A stretch of DNA of 23,281 bases from a virus. The position numbers and the translations under genes were made by a program. This document shows positions 20,707 through 23,281 of this stretch, piece after piece (positions within the stretch are counted from its first letter, which is position 1; each line of letters opens with the position of its first letter). The DNA lies in IMG/VR virus record IMGVR_UViG_3300028608_000082, positions 1-23,281 of that record; one strand, given 5' to 3'. A model generated the notes under the pieces. It did no database searches. It was not told where the DNA came from and saw nothing but the letters and a program-made list of their open reading frames with translations.

Positions 20707-21297
20707 ATGAGAGCCACAACTGACTTCAATCAGGGCATGACGACCATACTGCTTTCCGGGCCTTTGGCAAAACTGTTCGGACGAACGCATTATCGAGAGC
20801 TAGGCAGCAAGTCCGTGGGCGAGGCATTCAAGGCGCTGAAGTGCACTCTTGATGGTTTCGAAGAGGCAATAAAAAACCTTGAGCGTCGAGGCATGCGGTT
20901 CGCCATATTCCGTAACAGAGAGAACGTCGGGGAAAATAACTTCGCGTTGGGCGGCGCTCAAGAAATAAGGGTTGTTCCGGTCATTTCTGGAAGCAAGCGC
21001 GCGGGACTGCTGCAGACTGTCATTGGTGCAGTGTTAATCGCGGCCGGAAGCTATTTTGGGCAGCCATGGGCCGTTCAATTGGGCGTCGGTCTTGCGGCGG
21101 GCGGCGTCGTGCAAATGCTCAGCCCGCAAGCCAAAGGGCTTTCTCAAAGCGCGTCCCCCGAGAATGCCCCGTCGTATGCCTTCGGCAGCGCCAAAAACAC
21201 CACGGCAAGCGGCAACCCGGTGCCAATTTGCATCGGCGATCGCAGGTGGGGGGGAATGATCATCTCGGCTTCGGTCCTGGCCGAAGACAAAGCGTAA
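20707..21297 (+). CDS. Tail assembly protein I-like (lambda tail I family)
   Basis: This 196-aa protein resembles lambda gpI, a tail-tip assembly factor that acts with K, L and J. It has the family pattern MTTILLSGPLAKLFGRTHY, then VGEAFKALKCTLDGFEEAI, a beta-grasp-like N-terminal domain. A hydrophobic segment lies at about residues 101-138 (GLLQTVIGAVLIAAGSYFG and GVGLAAGGVVQMLSP). The C-terminal YAFGSAKNTTASGNPVPICIGD is typical of the family. ATG 20707 is chosen over a TTG at 20692 inside the terminator tail, although no strong ribosome binding site is visible and ATG 20737 is an alternative. It stands between two near-identical terminators, detached from the K-like gene by the island. Confidence 0.88.
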   Translation: MRATTDFNQGMTTILLSGPLAKLFGRTHYRELGSKSVGEAFKALKCTLDGFEEAIKNLERRGMRFAIFRNRENVGENNFALGGAQEIRVVPVISGSKRAGLLQTVIGAVLIAAGSYFGQPWAVQLGVGLAAGGVVQMLSPQAKGLSQSASPENAPSYAFGSAKNTTASGNPVPICIGDRRWGGMIISASVLAEDKA

Positions 21298-21315
21298 TCA
21301 GAGCGCAACACACAG

Positions 21316-21337
21316 ACCGCCCGCGAGGCGGTTTTTT
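21316..21337 (+). terminator. Rho-independent terminator between I-like and J-like genes
   Basis: ACCGCC (21316-21321) pairs with GGCGGT (21327-21332) over CGCGA, followed by six T. The stem is nearly the same as that of the terminator at 20672, so one may derive from the other. Confidence 0.87.
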
Positions 21338-21354
21338 AATGCCTGGAGGAAAGC

Positions 21355-23281
21355 ATGGGTGCAGCAGCACAGATCGATATCCACGGCGAGAAGGGCGGCA
21401 GCAGCAAGCCGAAGTCGCCGACCGAAGCCAGCGACAGCCTGCGCTCGACCAACCTAGCAAAGCTCCTGATCGCCGTGGGCGAGGGCGAATTCGATGAAGT
21501 CCCGACCGATTACGACATCTACCTGGACAACACGCCGATCCGTGATGCCAGCGGCAACTACAACTTCCCCAATGTGAAGTGGGACTGGCGCCCGGGTTCG
21601 GTTGATCAGACCTATATCCCAGGCATCCCGGCAGTCGAGAACGAGACCTCGCTGAACGTTGAACTACGCAGCGATGCGCCGTGGGTGCGCTCAATCACCA
21701 ATACCCAGTTATCTGCCGTACGCATGCGTCTGGCTTGGCCAGCGTTACAACGGTCAGACGACGAGGGCAATGTCGGCGGCTATCGTATCGAGTACGCCAT
21801 CGACGTGGCCACCGACGGCGGTGCCTACCAGCAGGTGCTGGTCGATGCTGTCGACGGCAAGACTACAACCCGCTACGAGCGCTCGCGCCGCATTGATCTG
21901 CCTGACGCCACCACAGGTTGGCAGATCCGCGTGCGCCGCCTGACGCCGAACCAGAACACCAACAAGATCGCGGACACCATGCTGGTGGCCGGTTATACCG
22001 AAGTCATCGACGCCAAGCTGCGCTACCCGAACACCGCGCTGCTCTACATCGAATTCGACGCCGAGCAATTCACCAATATTCCGGCCGTCACCGTGAAGTG
22101 CAAGGCGCGGCGCTGGATGGTGCCGAGCAATTACGACCCGATCCTGCGCACGTATACCGGTACCTGGGACGGTTCGATGAAGTCGGCGTGGACCAACAAC
22201 CCGGCGTGGATCACTTACGGCGTGTGCACCAACGATATGTTCGGCCTGGGCAAGCGCATCAAGCCGTTCATGGTTGATAAGTGGGAGTTGTACCGGATTG
22301 CTCAGTACTGCGACCAACTGGTGCCGAACGGACTGGGCGGGGTTGAACCGCGCTTCCTGTGCGATATGAATCTGCAGGGTAAGGCGGATGCTTGGTCGCT
22401 GCTGCGTGATATCTCAGCAATTTACCGGGGCATGACGTACTGGGCGCAGGGCCAGTTGGTGATGCAAGCGGACATGCCGCGCGCGCAGGACTTCGACTAC
22501 GTATTTACCCGGTCGAACGTCATCGACGGCAAGTTCTCCTACGGCAGCGCCTCGGCGAAGACCCGCTACACCCGGGCGCTGGTCAGCTACGACAACCCGG
22601 CCAACAACTACGACACGGACGTGATCCCGTTCGCCGATCTGGATTTGCAGCGCCGTTATGGCGACCGGCCGACCGAGCTCAGTGCCATTGGCTGTACCCG
22701 AGCATCCGAAGCCCAGCGCCGTGGTAAGTGGGCGATTCTCAGCAATAATCAGGACCGCACCGTCACCTTCAAGACCGGCATGGAAGGTGTTATTCCCTTG
22801 CCAGGCCACATCATTCCGGTGGCGGATTCGCTGCTGGCTGGTCGTGAAGTGGGCGGCCGGATCTCGGTGGTGGCGGGGCGAGTGATTACGTTCGATCGCG
22901 ACACCCAAGCCAAGGCCGGTGATCGACTGATCATCAACCTGCCGGGCGGCCGCGCCGAAGGTCGGACCGTGCAGAGCGTGAATGGCCGGGCTGTGACCGT
23001 GACCGTGGCCTACAGTGAGCCGCCGGTTGCGCAGTTGCAGTGGGCGCTCGATGCTGATGATCTGGCGATCCCGCTGTACCGGGTGTTGCGCACCAAGCGC
23101 ACCACCGAGGGCGATTACGAAATCAGCGCGCTTCAGTTCGAGCCGAGCAAGTTTGCTTTCATCGACACTGGCGCACGCCTGGAAGAACGCCCAATCAGCG
23201 TCATTCCGATCACCGTGGTTCCGGCGCCGGCGAGCGTGTCGCTGTCGTCGACATCTTCGGTGGTGCAGGGGCTGGCCGTGG
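21355..23281 (+). CDS. J: Tail tip / host-specificity protein J-like (3' end outside window)
   Basis: The frame is open from ATG 21355 to the window end, giving 642 codons so far with no stop. GGAGGA lies 4 nt upstream. The protein matches the central tail-tip protein of lambda-like phages: a basic N-terminal tail (HGEKGGSSKPKSPTEASDSLRS), then LLIAVGEGEF, DIYLDNTPIRDASGNYNFP, GYRIEYAIDVATDGGAYQQV, CTNDMFGLGKRI and WSLLRDISAIYRGMTYWAQG. It then passes into IPLYRVLRTKRTTEGDYEISALQFEPSKF and the first fibronectin-like region. J contacts the host receptor through its C-terminus, which is not in the window, so host specificity cannot be read here. Confidence 0.94.
   Translation, partial: MGAAAQIDIHGEKGGSSKPKSPTEASDSLRSTNLAKLLIAVGEGEFDEVPTDYDIYLDNTPIRDASGNYNFPNVKWDWRPGSVDQTYIPGIPAVENETSLNVELRSDAPWVRSITNTQLSAVRMRLAWPALQRSDDEGNVGGYRIEYAIDVATDGGAYQQVLVDAVDGKTTTRYERSRRIDLPDATTGWQIRVRRLTPNQNTNKIADTMLVAGYTEVIDAKLRYPNTALLYIEFDAEQFTNIPAVTVKCKARRWMVPSNYDPILRTYTGTWDGSMKSAWTNNPAWITYGVCTNDMFGLGKRIKPFMVDKWELYRIAQYCDQLVPNGLGGVEPRFLCDMNLQGKADAWSLLRDISAIYRGMTYWAQGQLVMQADMPRAQDFDYVFTRSNVIDGKFSYGSASAKTRYTRALVSYDNPANNYDTDVIPFADLDLQRRYGDRPTELSAIGCTRASEAQRRGKWAILSNNQDRTVTFKTGMEGVIPLPGHIIPVADSLLAGREVGGRISVVAGRVITFDRDTQAKAGDRLIINLPGGRAEGRTVQSVNGRAVTVTVAYSEPPVAQLQWALDADDLAIPLYRVLRTKRTTEGDYEISALQFEPSKFAFIDTGARLEERPISVIPITVVPAPASVSLSSTSSVVQGLAV

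Noticed and set aside
21754-22317. 187-aa - strand and 119-aa + strand frames (21918-22277)
   Set aside because: Both lie inside the continuous J-like reading frame that shows family motifs throughout, so they are shadows.
1-23281. CRISPR arrays, tRNA genes, insertion sequences
   Set aside because: I saw no regularly spaced repeats, no cloverleaf with a CCA-type acceptor and no transposase-like frame in the window.

Overview
The window reads as the middle of a temperate, cos-type siphovirus or prophage of a Pseudomonas-like host. It is moderately GC-rich, and almost every gene lies on the + strand in dense, stop-start overlapping operons. The head genes follow the HK97 order and the tail genes follow the lambda order (tube, G/GT, tape measure, M, L, K, I, J). 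The host assignment is inferred from protein character; no host chromosomal gene is present to confirm it.

Layout. (1) 1-2614 is the end of the early region: the C-terminal half of a DnaB-like replicative helicase, a tyrosine recombinase, a small unknown protein and a Q-type antiterminator, joined by short overlaps. (2) 2615-3665 holds two small single-gene units, each ending in its own hairpin terminator. They encode a multi-pass membrane protein carrying a 30-bp perfect palindrome and a DUF2513-like protein. (3) 3666-4759 is the lysis and pre-packaging region: a lambda S-like holin with two candidate starts and a hairpin over its ribosome binding site, two small overlapping ORFs, an HNH nuclease, and a 159-nt G-rich non-coding gap that is the best cos candidate. 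No endolysin follows the holin. (4) 4760-12326 is packaging and head: TerS, TerL, portal, ClpP-like protease, HK97-fold capsid, a small accessory protein, gp6-like connector, head closure protein, gp10-like protein and tail terminator. (5) 12389-18591 is the tail: tube with an inserted Gly-rich repeat domain, G/GT chaperones joined by a textbook -1 frameshift signal (GGGAAAG), tape measure, M, L and K. (6) 18592-20693 is an accessory (moron) island inserted between tail genes K and I: a 45-aa ORF, an 87-aa gene on the opposite strand with a structured leader, a two-gene Panacea (DUF4065) plus two-TM membrane protein unit with its own promoter/operator and terminator, and a short lipoprotein with its own terminator. 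(7) 20707 to the end holds the I-like and J-like tail-tip genes; J runs off the window.

The packaging, head and tail genes form a standard late virion programme controlled by the Q-like antiterminator. The exciting part is the island between K and I. Its Panacea protein and two-TM partner look like an antitoxin/toxin or phage-exclusion pair, and the lipoprotein is a candidate superinfection-exclusion factor. Together they suggest a small lysogenic-conversion or defence cassette. The function of the cassette is inferred; the domain calls are from sequence motifs read by eye.
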